This document shows, piece after piece, positions 26,250 through 35,062 of a DNA stretch of 64,000 nucleotides (position 1 is its first letter; each line of letters begins with the position of its first letter). Below the pieces are notes generated by a model. That model was given only the letters and a program-made list of their open reading frames with translations, did no database searches and had not been told where the DNA came from. Source of the stretch: Alloscardovia macacae (GTDB lineage Bacteria; Actinomycetota; Actinomycetes; Actinomycetales; Bifidobacteriaceae); contig NZ_MWWT01000004.1 of the NCBI RefSeq assembly GCF_002259705.1, positions 1 through 64,000 of the forward strand. Reading direction: 5' to 3'. The position numbers and the translations under genes are program-made.

Positions 26250-27593
26250 TTAGTCCAGCACGAAGGTGTTAAAGGAGCGCGCCGGCAGCGTAACGCTCAG
26301 CCCCTGCTCAGGGCGTGCAGGGTTCGCGAAGGTGAACGGCATATCCCTATCCAGCGCGTTCTGAGCCACGACCACGACCGTGCCGTCCTCGTTCTCGAAC
26401 GCGATGGCCATGGAGTTAAAGTGGCCGGTGCTGCCCAGCACGCGTGCGCCAGACTTCACGAACTTCGCGAAGTGCTTCATGACGTAGTACTCCGGGTTAC
26501 GCGTGAGCTCGCCGGTCTGGGAGTTCACGGTGTACAGAGAGTTCTGCATCCAGCCCCACGTGGACACGACCTCAGTGAGGACCATGTTCCAGTAAGTGTA
26601 GGTGGTGGAGCCGTTACGGAAGTAATGGTTCATGAGGTGGAAGATGTACTCGGCGTAATCCCACGCGTTTTCGCCATTACCGCACTCGGACTCGGTCTGG
26701 AAGATCTCCAGCTCTGGCCAGGATTCGTTCGTGCGCTGGATAGCTGCGCGGCCAGCCCACTGGTAGCCCACGCCGGAGATGTACTTGCGGGCCTCGTCAT
26801 CGAAGAGGATGTTATCGACCCAGCGGTTATAGTTATCCATGCGCATGCCGTAGCCCACGCCCGTGAAGGCCATGTCTTCTGGGCCGTTCAGCGTACCGAG
26901 GCAGATCTTCGTGTCGAGGCCTTCGCGCTCGAAGGTCGGCCCGAGGTAGTCGCGTACGAAGACCTTCATGTCCTCGCTCGTGTACAGGCAGCTCGGGAAC
27001 TTCTGGTCTGCGAAGACTTCGTTCTGTGGGAACAGGTGCGTCACCTTAATGCCGCGTTCTGCATACGCACGCACGTACTTGACGAAGTAGTTCGCGTAGG
27101 CCTGAAGATTTTCCGGCTCCATGACCAGACGGCCGAAGTTATACACCTTAGGGAACTTCATCCACGTCGGAGGCGACCATGGGCTCGCGAAGAGCTCGAG
27201 GTCTGGCTGGTACTTCTGTGCGCGGCGGATGTACGGGATGAGCGTCTGCTCGTCGCGTTCGACGCTGAAGTCCTTCAGCTCGGTGTCGCCGTCCGTTTCG
27301 TCATAGCTATACCAATTCAGCGAGAAGTCGTTCGCTCCTACAGGCGCGCGGTTAAACGTGAAGTTCATCTCGCTTGGGTCGAAGAGCTCCTTAAAGACCT
27401 GCTCTGCGTCGTCCTCGCTCGCATACTGCGTCAGCGCCTGGTAGCCGAGTTCGTTAAAGCAGCCGCCGAAGCCGCGGATGGCTTGGAACTTTTCGCCCGT
27501 CAGCTGGAAGTCTGCGGATGCGTTCTGCGTACTGCTGTCAATCTTCTGCTCGACAAACTTATTCTCTTGCGTCGTCGAAATCCATGTAGTCAT
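26250..27593 (-). CDS. Glycoside hydrolase family GH30 (glucosylceramidase / beta-1,6-glucanase type)
   Basis: 447 aa, no signal peptide. A (beta/alpha)8 barrel with AIRGFGGCFNELG near the N-terminus, the acid/base Glu192 in FPQNEVFADQ and the nucleophile Glu301 in IFQTESECGNGENAW, then a short beta-sandwich. Family members cleave beta-glucosyl or beta-xylosyl/galactosyl linkages. The motif set resembles the glucosylceramidase subgroup, but the substrate is not determinable here. ATG 27593 follows AAAGGTGAACACC; the GTG at 27602 overlaps that binding site. Second gene of the operon behind the GPH transporter. Being intracellular, it must act on imported oligosaccharides. Confidence 0.92.
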   Translation of the reverse strand: MTTWISTTQENKFVEQKIDSSTQNASADFQLTGEKFQAIRGFGGCFNELGYQALTQYASEDDAEQVFKELFDPSEMNFTFNRAPVGANDFSLNWYSYDETDGDTELKDFSVERDEQTLIPYIRRAQKYQPDLELFASPWSPPTWMKFPKVYNFGRLVMEPENLQAYANYFVKYVRAYAERGIKVTHLFPQNEVFADQKFPSCLYTSEDMKVFVRDYLGPTFEREGLDTKICLGTLNGPEDMAFTGVGYGMRMDNYNRWVDNILFDDEARKYISGVGYQWAGRAAIQRTNESWPELEIFQTESECGNGENAWDYAEYIFHLMNHYFRNGSTTYTYWNMVLTEVVSTWGWMQNSLYTVNSQTGELTRNPEYYVMKHFAKFVKSGARVLGSTGHFNSMAIAFENEDGTVVVVAQNALDRDMPFTFANPARPEQGLSVTLPARSFNTFVLD

Positions 27594-27628
27594 GGTGTTC
27601 ACCTTTCACATAAGTAGATAAGTAGTAT

Positions 27629-27677
27629 TAAGAGCGCACCTGATACAGCGGAGAAATGAGAGGCAGGTACGCTCTTA
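27629..27677 (-). repeat. Hairpin between transporter and GH30 genes
   Basis: TAAGAGCGCACCTG (27629-27642) pairs with CAGGTACGCTCTTA (27664-27677) with one mismatch, loop 21 nt. It follows the transporter stop (27723) after a GTTTTGTG repeat. It may set the ratio between transporter and hydrolase messages by partial termination or by blocking 3' decay. Confidence 0.5.
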
Positions 27678-27722
27678 AGTTTTGTGTTTTGTGTTTTGTG
27701 TGGGGCTTCCCTACTGACTGCG

Positions 27723-28976
27723 TTACTTCGTCGAACGAATCATGTAGAAGAAGACCACTGCTATGACCGAGAAGGCGATAGCTACTGGGAAGACACCGTT
27801 ATATCCAGCGACGCCCACGAGGATACCCGTCAGGATAGGTCCTACCATCTGGCCGAGCGTGGTAGCGATGTTCAGGATACCGAGGTCCTTACCCGACTCT
27901 TCTGGGTTCGGCAGGACGTCGATGTTCAGAGCCTGATCCACTGCGCCATATACTGCGTAGCCGAAGCCTGCGAGTGCCGCGAAAGCAAACATGGACCATT
28001 CCGTCTTAAAGACCCATGGAAGCAGGTAGCCCACACCCATGCAGACAGATGCTGCTGCTACTGGGAGCTTACGGCGGCCTATCTTATCCGAAATGAAGCC
28101 AGAGCCGAGGGAACCGATGAGACCAGCCACCATAACCACAGTGGACATGCCAGCCATGATGGTAGCAGAACGAGTCTTTTCGATACCCATGTAGTCCTGC
28201 AGGATGAACAGCTGATAGTTCAGGATCATGTAGTAGCCGAAGATGAGGAAGGTACGGCCGAGGAAGGCGAGCCAGAAGTCGCGAGCACCCTTCGTAGGAG
28301 GGATGAAGGACTTGAGCAGATCACCAAAGCCGGACTCTACAGGAGGCAGGTCTGCTGCAGACTTTTCCGTAGGCCAGATGAGCACTGCTGCCAGGCCGGA
28401 GATACCCATGAGGATACCAGAGACGAGGAAGCCAGGAAGCACAGCATTAATGAAGAATGCTGCGATGATGGTACCCATAGACTGGCCGATGGTGGTACCC
28501 AGAGACATGAATGCAGACATCGATGCGCGCATATCTTCTGGAACGCGGTCAGACAGAGCAGCGATGATAGGGGCTATCATGGCATTCAGGCCGAACATGC
28601 ACACGCAGTACCAGAAGCCGATGAGCCATGGGTTATCGAATGCGCCCGTCAGGAAGAGGGATACGCCACCGACGACGCCACCACCCAGAATCCATGGGGT
28701 ACGGCGGCCGAAGCGCGAACGGGTTCGGTCTGAAAGGTTACCGAAGAGCAGGTTCGAGACGAGGGACGCCAGAGCCGTAGCCGAATTCAGTGCAGTGAAG
28801 ATGGCCGTGTAGTTCTGTGGCGCGACGTCCTTCAGATGCTGAGGCAGCAGAACAGCCGAAACTACAGCAAGTCCGCCCATCCACAGCAATGCGAAGAAGA
28901 GGAATGCGAGGTAGTAGCGCCAGCGGTCGAGGACCGTAAGCTTTGCCTGTGGCACTTCAGTAGTTACTTCACTCAT
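27723..28976 (-). CDS. GPH/MFS-type sugar transporter
   Basis: 417 aa, 12 membrane helices. Typical glycoside-pentoside-hexuronide/MFS pattern: FGNLSDRTRSRFGRRTPWIL (first cytoplasmic loop, DRTRSRFGRR) and GFISDKIGRRKLP in the second half. It leads the operon feeding the GH30, GH42 and GH3 enzymes, so a beta-linked disaccharide or short oligosaccharide is the likely substrate. The start at 28976 follows AAAGGAGATTTAC. Expression is probably repressed by a LacI-type regulator at the palindrome 29045-29064, just behind a good promoter. No regulator gene lies within the operon. Confidence 0.9.
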   Translation of the reverse strand: MSEVTTEVPQAKLTVLDRWRYYLAFLFFALLWMGGLAVVSAVLLPQHLKDVAPQNYTAIFTALNSATALASLVSNLLFGNLSDRTRSRFGRRTPWILGGGVVGGVSLFLTGAFDNPWLIGFWYCVCMFGLNAMIAPIIAALSDRVPEDMRASMSAFMSLGTTIGQSMGTIIAAFFINAVLPGFLVSGILMGISGLAAVLIWPTEKSAADLPPVESGFGDLLKSFIPPTKGARDFWLAFLGRTFLIFGYYMILNYQLFILQDYMGIEKTRSATIMAGMSTVVMVAGLIGSLGSGFISDKIGRRKLPVAAASVCMGVGYLLPWVFKTEWSMFAFAALAGFGYAVYGAVDQALNIDVLPNPEESGKDLGILNIATTLGQMVGPILTGILVGVAGYNGVFPVAIAFSVIAVVFFYMIRSTK

Positions 28977-29044
28977 GTAAATCTCCTTTGATGAGTGTCT
29001 CCATTAACGTGAACTATGAGTGTTCGTTTGTTTACTTATGCGTT

Positions 29045-29064
29045 AAATGTGAACGTTCACATTT
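29045..29064. promoter_or_regulatory. LacI-type operator (perfect 20-bp palindrome)
   Basis: AAATGTGAACGTTCACATTT, perfectly symmetrical, with the central CG typical of LacI-family operators. It lies about 3-22 bp behind the predicted transcription start of the glycan operon, so a bound repressor would block initiation. The regulator itself is not in the window. Confidence 0.75.
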
Positions 29065-29073
29065 TCCTGTTCT

Positions 29074-29103
29074 ACTGTAGCACAGGTTCTGCCGAGCTGC
29101 CAA
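29074..29103 (-). promoter_or_regulatory. Promoter of the transporter-GH30-GH42-GH3 operon
   Basis: Minus strand: TTGGCA (29103-29098), 18-bp spacer, TACAGT (29079-29074) with an extended -10 (TGC just before). A second copy of the extended -10 (TGTGCTACACT) lies at 29145-29134 without a clear -35. The two share TGTGCTACA, so either may be used. Confidence 0.6.
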
Positions 29104-29389
29104 CCCATCGTGCTCACTTTTAACGAAAATCTAGTGTAGCACAGGGTTAGTAAATTCATTTAACTAACGTATCTCCTCGACGAAAAACGCTCAGAACCCA
29201 TGTAATTTCAACGCGTTCGAGGTCCACACTCTGAGACACACTGATAACGTTCACAGAAAAATTGACCTGCGACACGCAGACAGATGAAGCACCCAGCAGA
29301 AGCTCCCCCACGCACTTAGCACACCCTGTCCGCTAGAATAGAGCCATCAGAGAAGAATGACACGAAAAAATGTAAGGGAAGAACGGAAT
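29104..29389 (+). promoter_or_regulatory. Intergenic region upstream of the gene at 29390
   Basis: No gene. Contains GTTAGT/ACTAAC (29146-29168), a loose palindrome that could be a second operator, a copy of the AAAAATTGACCT motif (29257-29267), and TAGAAT (29334-29339), a possible -10 for the plus-strand gene. No -35 at correct spacing. Confidence 0.3.
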
Positions 29390-31051
29390 ATGACCGATGA
29401 ACACGGCATCCCATCGATGGGAAACTTCAGCCCACGCGATGACGGCGCGGACAGTGGCGACGTTCTGAACGAATCGCGCTGGGAGATACCGAATCTCGAC
29501 GGCATCGACTTCGGAGCGCGCGCTCAGCAGGATATCGAGAACACTCAGTCTCTCACCCAGCTCTCCGAGCACACCTCCAGCGCACTGCACTCTCTCCAGG
29601 CTGAAGAAAAGCGTGAAGCAGATGAAGCACTGAAGGATCCTGTAGGAGAAGCCCAGCCGGCCCAGCCAGCTCAGCCTGCTGAAGAAACGCAGTCCTTCGA
29701 CCCTCTGGCTGAGTTCGCTGACGAGCCGGAGCCTCCAGCTGAGCCTGTAGCACCAGCCACCGCATTCCCGGTCACAGTACAGCAGCCAGCACCAGCGGCA
29801 GTGGCAGAGCGTGCAGAGACGCCAGAGTCTCAGTCCGCACTGGATGAATTGGACGAGTTTGCAGAATATGAGCAGACGAATGCCACGGGCTCGCTGCCTC
29901 CTGTAACGGGCGCTATCCCAGCCGTCCAGCCAGCCGCGCCGGACTCTCTGCGCTCCTCGCACCGCTCGCCGAAGTCCGAAGAAGCCAAGCAGCAGAACTC
30001 CACGAACCGCTTCCTCATCATAGGCGTCGTCAGCGTGCTCGTCCTCGCTCTCATCATAGGCTTCACCATCTTCTTCAGGAATACAGCCAGCGCTGCCACC
30101 CATGAGCAGCTGCTGAACACCTGCACTCAGAGCCGCCAGGCCGCTACACAGTCCTCAGCATCACTAAACACCACCATCTCTGACGCACAGAGCGTGGCGG
30201 ACACCCAGTCTGCAGATGTAGAAGACACGGCAGTGCTCACGAAAGCGAAGAATGCCATAGACCAGGCGAAGGCATCCATAGAGAACGAAAAGAATCTGGA
30301 TTCCTGCGCCACTGAGATGACGGATAACCAGCTGCGCTCTCTGGCGGATAATGCGGATAAGATAGTAGCGAATCAGAAGACCTATACCACTACTATCAGC
30401 CAGACGAAGTCTGCCGTGGAAAAATCGAAGCAGAGTAAGACCCAGGCCACCGCAAAGAACTCGCTGACCGCAAAGCGCCAGGAAGCGCAGTCCCTCTACG
30501 AACAGTCGAAGGGGAAGGTGACGGATGAAACCACACGCGAGAATCTGAAAAAGGCCATCGACGCAGCAGATGAACTCATCGCTCAGAGCACGAAGAAAGT
30601 AACGGCAGACCAGTACTCCGCAGCTGTGGAGACCCTGACGAACACCATCACCGCTGTCCAGAACTCCATGAAGACCTACGAAGAACAGGAAGCGAAGAAG
30701 AAGGCCGAGGAGGAGCGTAAGAACGTGGCAGGCATCTGCTCGGCGTACGCTGGAACCTACTCGAGCGGGGCTACACAGTTCACCCTGCGTGGGGACTGCT
30801 CACTCCAGTATGGCGATAGCTCCACCGGCACGCCGACTACCTGCACCTTCGCAGACGGCAGCTCCGGAGCGTGCGCCACCGTGGATAACGAGGATAATCC
30901 GTCGCGCATAAACTGGTCCATCGCCTGCTCAGCCGGCTCGGAGGGCGCCGCTACTGGCACGCGTGAGTGTCAGAATGCGAACGTTACCCTCTCGAGGAAC
31001 GGTGCAGGCGCTAGTATAAACGTAGGTGGACAGAGCTTCACGCGGCAGTAA
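29390..31051 (+). CDS. Membrane-anchored coiled-coil protein, unknown
   Basis: About 553 aa. Residues 1-205 are disordered and acidic (Ala/Pro/Glu/Gln-rich, with QPAQPAQPAEE). One membrane helix follows (about 207-228, FLIIGVVSVLVLALIIGFTI). Residues about 235-435 are a long helical, probably coiled-coil stretch (many SQTKSAVEKSKQS-like Gln/Lys/Thr segments). A C-terminal domain with paired cysteines (GICSAYAGTYSSG, GDCSLQYG, TTCTFADG, IACSAGS, RECQNANV) lies outside the membrane. Cytoplasmic tail plus extracellular Cys domain suggests an envelope or sensing role, but no family is recognised. ATG 29390 is preferred over 29357 because the shorter form has a more typical N-terminus; this choice is uncertain. 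Confidence 0.75.
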   Translation: MTDEHGIPSMGNFSPRDDGADSGDVLNESRWEIPNLDGIDFGARAQQDIENTQSLTQLSEHTSSALHSLQAEEKREADEALKDPVGEAQPAQPAQPAEETQSFDPLAEFADEPEPPAEPVAPATAFPVTVQQPAPAAVAERAETPESQSALDELDEFAEYEQTNATGSLPPVTGAIPAVQPAAPDSLRSSHRSPKSEEAKQQNSTNRFLIIGVVSVLVLALIIGFTIFFRNTASAATHEQLLNTCTQSRQAATQSSASLNTTISDAQSVADTQSADVEDTAVLTKAKNAIDQAKASIENEKNLDSCATEMTDNQLRSLADNADKIVANQKTYTTTISQTKSAVEKSKQSKTQATAKNSLTAKRQEAQSLYEQSKGKVTDETTRENLKKAIDAADELIAQSTKKVTADQYSAAVETLTNTITAVQNSMKTYEEQEAKKKAEEERKNVAGICSAYAGTYSSGATQFTLRGDCSLQYGDSSTGTPTTCTFADGSSGACATVDNEDNPSRINWSIACSAGSEGAATGTRECQNANVTLSRNGAGASINVGGQSFTRQ

Positions 31052-31079
31052 GCACAGTAAGTACACTGCTGAGAGAACG

Positions 31080-31115
31080 AAGGCGGCACGTCGGAACCAT
31101 CTGGCGTGCCGCTTT
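31080..31115 (+). terminator. Intrinsic terminator
   Basis: AAGGCGGCACG (31080-31090) and CGTGCCGCTTT (31105-31115), 11-bp stem with one mismatch, 29 bp behind the stop codon at 31051. The T-run is short. Confidence 0.65.
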
Positions 31116-31187
31116 GCGTTTCGCCCTGCCACGCAAGAAGCACACGTCCGCCACTTCAGCTAGAGAAAACCTAGAGAGAGGCTGAAA

Positions 31188-32639
31188 TTGACAGAAAAAG
31201 AAAAACACAACACAGAAAAACCGGGCGGTGAGCAGCTCACCAAAGGCCTGCAAAACCGGCACATCCAGCTCATCGCGCTGGGCGGCGCCATCGGTACGGG
31301 CCTGTTCTACGGCTCGGCCGAATCCATCCAGCTCGCCGGGCCGTCGATTCTGCTCACGTATCTGCTGGGCGGCGCGCTCATCTTCCTCATCGTGCGCGCG
31401 CTCGGAGAGATGAGCACGTACGACCCGAAAGCCGGCGCGTTCAGCTACTACGCGAGTCATTACTGGAGTAAGCGCGCGGGCTTCGTCAGCGGTTGGAATT
31501 ACTGGGCGAACTATGTGCTCGTATCCATGGTGGAGCTCGCCGTCGTAGGCCAGTTCGTCCAGTACTGGTTCCCGGCCATTCCCGCGTGGGTGAGTGCAGC
31601 CGTGTTCATGGTGGTTATCACCGCGGCGAATCTGCTGGGCGTGAAGGCATTCGGCGAGTTTGAGTTCTGGTTCGCCATTATTAAGATCGTGGCCGTGGTG
31701 GCCATGGTCGTGCTCGGCATCGCGGTGATCCTGCTGGCTGTGCCGGGTGCGTCGGGAGCTGTTCCTGGGCTGCATAATCTCGCGAATTTCTTCCCGCATG
31801 GATTCTTTAGCACGAGCTCGCCTTCGAGCGCAGGCTCAGGCGGCGTCGCGTATTCCGGCATCCTCATGGCGCTCGTCGTGGTCATGTTCAGCTTCGGCGG
31901 CACCGAACTCATCGGCATTACGGCCGGCGAGGCGGAAGATCCGCAGAAGTCCATTCCGAAGGCCACGAATGAGGTCGTCTGGCGCATCCTGCTCTTCTAT
32001 GTGCTCGCCCTCGCCGTCATCATGTGCGTGGTTCCGTGGGATCAGATAGGCGTGCCGAACGCGGATGGCGTGGTCGTCAGCCCGTTCGTGCAGATCTTCG
32101 ACTCCGTGGGCATTCATTTCGCGGCCGGTCTGCTGAACTTCGTGTGCCTCACCGCGGTCATCAGCGTGTATAATTCCGCGCTATATTCTAATTCCCGTAT
32201 GCTCTACTCCCTGTCCATTCAGGGAAACGCGCCGGCCTACCTCGCCCGCACGAACGCGCGCAGCGTTCCGGCATGGGGCGTTCTGACGTCTGCTGGCATC
32301 ACCGTTATCGCGGTCGTGGTCGTCTTCCTCTGGCCTGACTTTGCGTTCAATTATCTCATGAGCATAGCGACCTTCTCCGGAATCCTAAACTGGTCGCTCA
32401 TAGCCATCACGCAGATGAAGTTTAGACGTTCCATCGGCGAGGACGAGGTACGCAAGCTCACCTTTAAGCTTCCTTTCGCCCGCGTCACCCCGTGGATCAT
32501 CCTCGCTGGCATGGCGGTTATTTATGGCCTCATGTGGCTCTCGCCGAGCTACCGTGTGGCAGCATGGCTAGGACCAGTGTGGTGCATCGTGCTGCTCGTA
32601 GCCTATGAAGTGCGCGAGCGGATGGGCAGGAAGAGCTAA
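31188..32639 (+). CDS. Amino acid permease, APC family (AroP/ProY/histidine-permease type)
   Basis: 483 aa, 12 membrane helices. The N-terminal signature LQNRHIQLIALGGAIGTGLF is characteristic of the AroP/ProY/CycA branch. GEMSTYDPKAGAFSYYA and SGWNYWANYVLVSM follow in the usual order, and IGITAGEAEDPQKSIPKA lies before helix 7. The substrate (aromatic amino acid, proline or histidine) cannot be chosen from the sequence. TTG start, with GAGAGAGG 7 nt upstream. Single gene followed by a strong terminator. Confidence 0.9.
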   Translation: MTEKEKHNTEKPGGEQLTKGLQNRHIQLIALGGAIGTGLFYGSAESIQLAGPSILLTYLLGGALIFLIVRALGEMSTYDPKAGAFSYYASHYWSKRAGFVSGWNYWANYVLVSMVELAVVGQFVQYWFPAIPAWVSAAVFMVVITAANLLGVKAFGEFEFWFAIIKIVAVVAMVVLGIAVILLAVPGASGAVPGLHNLANFFPHGFFSTSSPSSAGSGGVAYSGILMALVVVMFSFGGTELIGITAGEAEDPQKSIPKATNEVVWRILLFYVLALAVIMCVVPWDQIGVPNADGVVVSPFVQIFDSVGIHFAAGLLNFVCLTAVISVYNSALYSNSRMLYSLSIQGNAPAYLARTNARSVPAWGVLTSAGITVIAVVVVFLWPDFAFNYLMSIATFSGILNWSLIAITQMKFRRSIGEDEVRKLTFKLPFARVTPWIILAGMAVIYGLMWLSPSYRVAAWLGPVWCIVLLVAYEVRERMGRKS

Positions 32640-32660
32640 GAAACTTCCCTACCACTCTGA

Positions 32661-32695
32661 AAAAGCTCCCGAGCAGTCATCTGCCGGGAGCTTTT
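32661..32695 (+). terminator. Intrinsic terminator, bidirectional
   Basis: AAAAGCTCCCG (32661-32671) and CGGGAGCTTTT (32685-32695), perfect 11-bp stem with an inner GCAG/CTGC extension and TCAT loop. Serves the permease and possibly the convergent glycosyltransferase. Confidence 0.9.
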
Positions 32696-32742
32696 CTCGT
32701 CCGCTCAGCGCGGATACGGTCGAGGAAAAATTGACCTTCAGA

Positions 32743-33825
32743 CTACACGCGCTCTTCGACGATGTAGCGCGGACGATGCTTCACCTCGAGGTAGATCTTC
32801 CCGATGTACTCGCCCACGATCCCGAGCGAAACGAGCACAGCGCTGCCGATGAGCCACAGCGACAGCATGATGGACCCCCAGCCGGCCACAGCAGCGCCGC
32901 CGAGGACGGACACCACCGTGTAGACGGCAGCCAGCAGCGCGACGAGGAAGGACGCGCCACCCAGCCAGAAGATCATGCGGATGGGCGTGACGGAAAAGGA
33001 CGTAATGCCGTCGAGTGCGAACGCCACCATCTTTCCGAGCGGATACTTCGACTCTCCAGCCTGCCGCTCAGCGCGCTCATAGAAGACCTTCGAGGAACGG
33101 AAACCGAGGTCGGGCACGATGCCGCGTAAGAACAAGTTCGACTCGCCATACTGGGCGAGAGCCGTCAGAGCCGCGCGGCCGAGCAGGCGGAAATCGGCAT
33201 GATCAGGGATGGTATGCGTGCCCAGCGCGGACATGAGGCCGTAGAAGGCGTGCGCTGTGCCGCGCTTAAACGCGGTATCCGTGGCGCGGCTGGACCGCAC
33301 GCCATAGACTACTTCCGAGCCAGCGCGGTACTGCGCGACCATCTCATCGATGGCATTCGGGTCATCCTGCAAGTCCGCATCCAGAGAGATAGCGCAGTGT
33401 GCGCCCACAGCCAGAGCTTCCATCATGCCCGCGTAGACCGCGTTCTGGTGGCCGCGATTATGGGCGAATTTCAGGCCGGAGAAGACGGAGGGTCCAGCGC
33501 TGTCCTCCGCGCCGGAGTCTGCTGCTTTCACGCCACCAGCGCCGCCAGACGCCAGCCGCGTAATCTTCTCCCACGTGTCGTCGCGCGACCCGTCGTCCAC
33601 GAACAGCACGCGACTACTCGACTGAATCTGACCAGCAGCAGCGAGCGCGTGCAGCTTCTCACCGAGCACGCGGGCCGTCGTCTCGAGGACTTCCGTCTCG
33701 TTATAGCACGGGACGACGAGCAGCAGGCGCGGGGCGGGACGCATGGTTTCGGAGCCGCCAGCAGAACGGGCGGGACGTATGGCTTCGGGACGGGTTTCGC
33801 TCGTATCCATTCGCATATCTGTCAT
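32743..33825 (-). CDS. Family 2 glycosyltransferase, polyprenyl-phosphate sugar synthase type
   Basis: 360 aa. A GT2 domain at about 30-260 (LLLVVPCYNETEVL, VDDGSRDDTWE, metal site SLDADLQDDP) is followed by two membrane helices (about 275-340). This is the layout of GtrB/DPM1-like enzymes that move a sugar from a nucleotide donor to undecaprenyl or polyprenyl phosphate at the inner face of the membrane. The product would feed cell-wall polysaccharide or protein glycosylation. It starts 5 bp behind pyrD with GGAG inside the pyrD end, so the two are coupled. A Gly/Ala-rich insertion at about 95-115 is lineage-specific. The sugar is unknown. Confidence 0.88.
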   Translation of the reverse strand: MTDMRMDTSETRPEAIRPARSAGGSETMRPAPRLLLVVPCYNETEVLETTARVLGEKLHALAAAGQIQSSSRVLFVDDGSRDDTWEKITRLASGGAGGVKAADSGAEDSAGPSVFSGLKFAHNRGHQNAVYAGMMEALAVGAHCAISLDADLQDDPNAIDEMVAQYRAGSEVVYGVRSSRATDTAFKRGTAHAFYGLMSALGTHTIPDHADFRLLGRAALTALAQYGESNLFLRGIVPDLGFRSSKVFYERAERQAGESKYPLGKMVAFALDGITSFSVTPIRMIFWLGGASFLVALLAAVYTVVSVLGGAAVAGWGSIMLSLWLIGSAVLVSLGIVGEYIGKIYLEVKHRPRYIVEERV

Positions 33826-33830
33826 CCGCG

Positions 33831-34976
33831 CTACTCCACGTCCACACCCACAGCCTCAGCCACCGAGCTGAAGCCGTCGCGGCGCAGAAGCGAGGCGAGT
33901 CCACGCTTGAGAACGGTGATATTCTGCGGTCCGCGGTACATGAGCGAAGTGATGAACATGACCAGGCTCGAGCCCTTCCGGATCTTCGCGTAGGCCTGTT
34001 CTGGAGTAAACACACCGCCGATGCCCGCTATCTCGAAGCGGTCATGATACTCGCGGTATGTCTTTTCGATGAAGGAATTATTCAGCTCACCGGTCGGCAG
34101 ACCGGACAGGCCACCCACCCAGTCTTCTGGCACGTCGAGCCCCTCGCGGTTTTTACGAAGGTTCGCGATGGACACTCCCTGCACGTTATGCGCAGCGAGC
34201 ACGTCCAGCAGCTCCTTAAATTCTTCCCAGCTTTTATCGCTCGGCATCTTCACGAGCACCGGCTGGGTGCGCTCTATGGTATCCAGCTTCGTGAAGAGCT
34301 TATCGAGGTTCTCCGGCTTCGTAAACTGCTCACCCACCGTGGTATTCGGGCAGGAGATGTTTATCTCCAGCATGTGGGTGTGGTCGGCTGCGCGGCGGAA
34401 GGACTTCGCGTAGTCCTCCACGCCTTCGTCGATGTCTCCCACGAGCGCATCATTAGTGCGGGCGATGGAGGCAGAGATGCGCATGGTAGACGAGTTCAGG
34501 TACGCTTTCTCCACGCGCGGCATGACCACGCCGATTCCTTCATTCGCCAGACCCACATGCACCATCATGGATGCATACTCCGGCAGGCGGTGGAACCACG
34601 GGCGAGGATTTCCAGCACACGGGCGCGAGGTGATGGAGCCGATGGTCTCGAAGCCGAACCCGGCATTCTCGAGGAGCACAGGCAGGTCACAGTTCTTATC
34701 CAGCCCAGCCGACAGGCCGAATGGATTCGCGAAGGTGAGCCCCAGCGCCTGAGTCTCGAGGATAGGATCCGTGTAGTCTATCATGGCACGCAGCGCCCAC
34801 ATGAGTGGCGGGATGTTCCGCGTGACGCGTGCGAACTGAATCATCTGGTCGTGGGCTTCATCCGGAGACTGGTCGAAGACGATGGGCTTGACCGCCTCCT
34901 TATACGCGAGCTGGAAAAGTCCTGTGCTCGCTCGGTTTACCGTGTCTCGGATGATGTTCTCGCTCACGTATCCCAT
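33831..34976 (-). CDS. pyrD: Dihydroorotate dehydrogenase, class 2-like
   Basis: 381 aa. Oxidises dihydroorotate to orotate in pyrimidine synthesis using FMN. The N-terminal 45 residues (YKEAVKPIVFDQSPDEAHD) correspond to the membrane-contacting helical extension of quinone-dependent class 2 enzymes. The barrel shows FANPFGLSAGLDKNCDLPVL, GFGFETIGSITSRP, INISCPNTT and GVFTPEQAYAKI. Odd point: the catalytic-base position, Ser in typical class 2 (NVSSPNT), is Cys here (NISCPNT), as in class 1 enzymes. No pyrK or other pyr gene is adjacent. Coupled to the downstream glycosyltransferase. Confidence 0.9.
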   Translation of the reverse strand: MGYVSENIIRDTVNRASTGLFQLAYKEAVKPIVFDQSPDEAHDQMIQFARVTRNIPPLMWALRAMIDYTDPILETQALGLTFANPFGLSAGLDKNCDLPVLLENAGFGFETIGSITSRPCAGNPRPWFHRLPEYASMMVHVGLANEGIGVVMPRVEKAYLNSSTMRISASIARTNDALVGDIDEGVEDYAKSFRRAADHTHMLEINISCPNTTVGEQFTKPENLDKLFTKLDTIERTQPVLVKMPSDKSWEEFKELLDVLAAHNVQGVSIANLRKNREGLDVPEDWVGGLSGLPTGELNNSFIEKTYREYHDRFEIAGIGGVFTPEQAYAKIRKGSSLVMFITSLMYRGPQNITVLKRGLASLLRRDGFSSVAEAVGVDVE

Positions 34977-35062
34977 AAAGCCTCCTCAGTGCTGGATGTA
35001 CAGCCGGATATACTGTGACCCAGTTTACTCCCCCGTCTACTCTATCCGGTTACTCTATCCGT

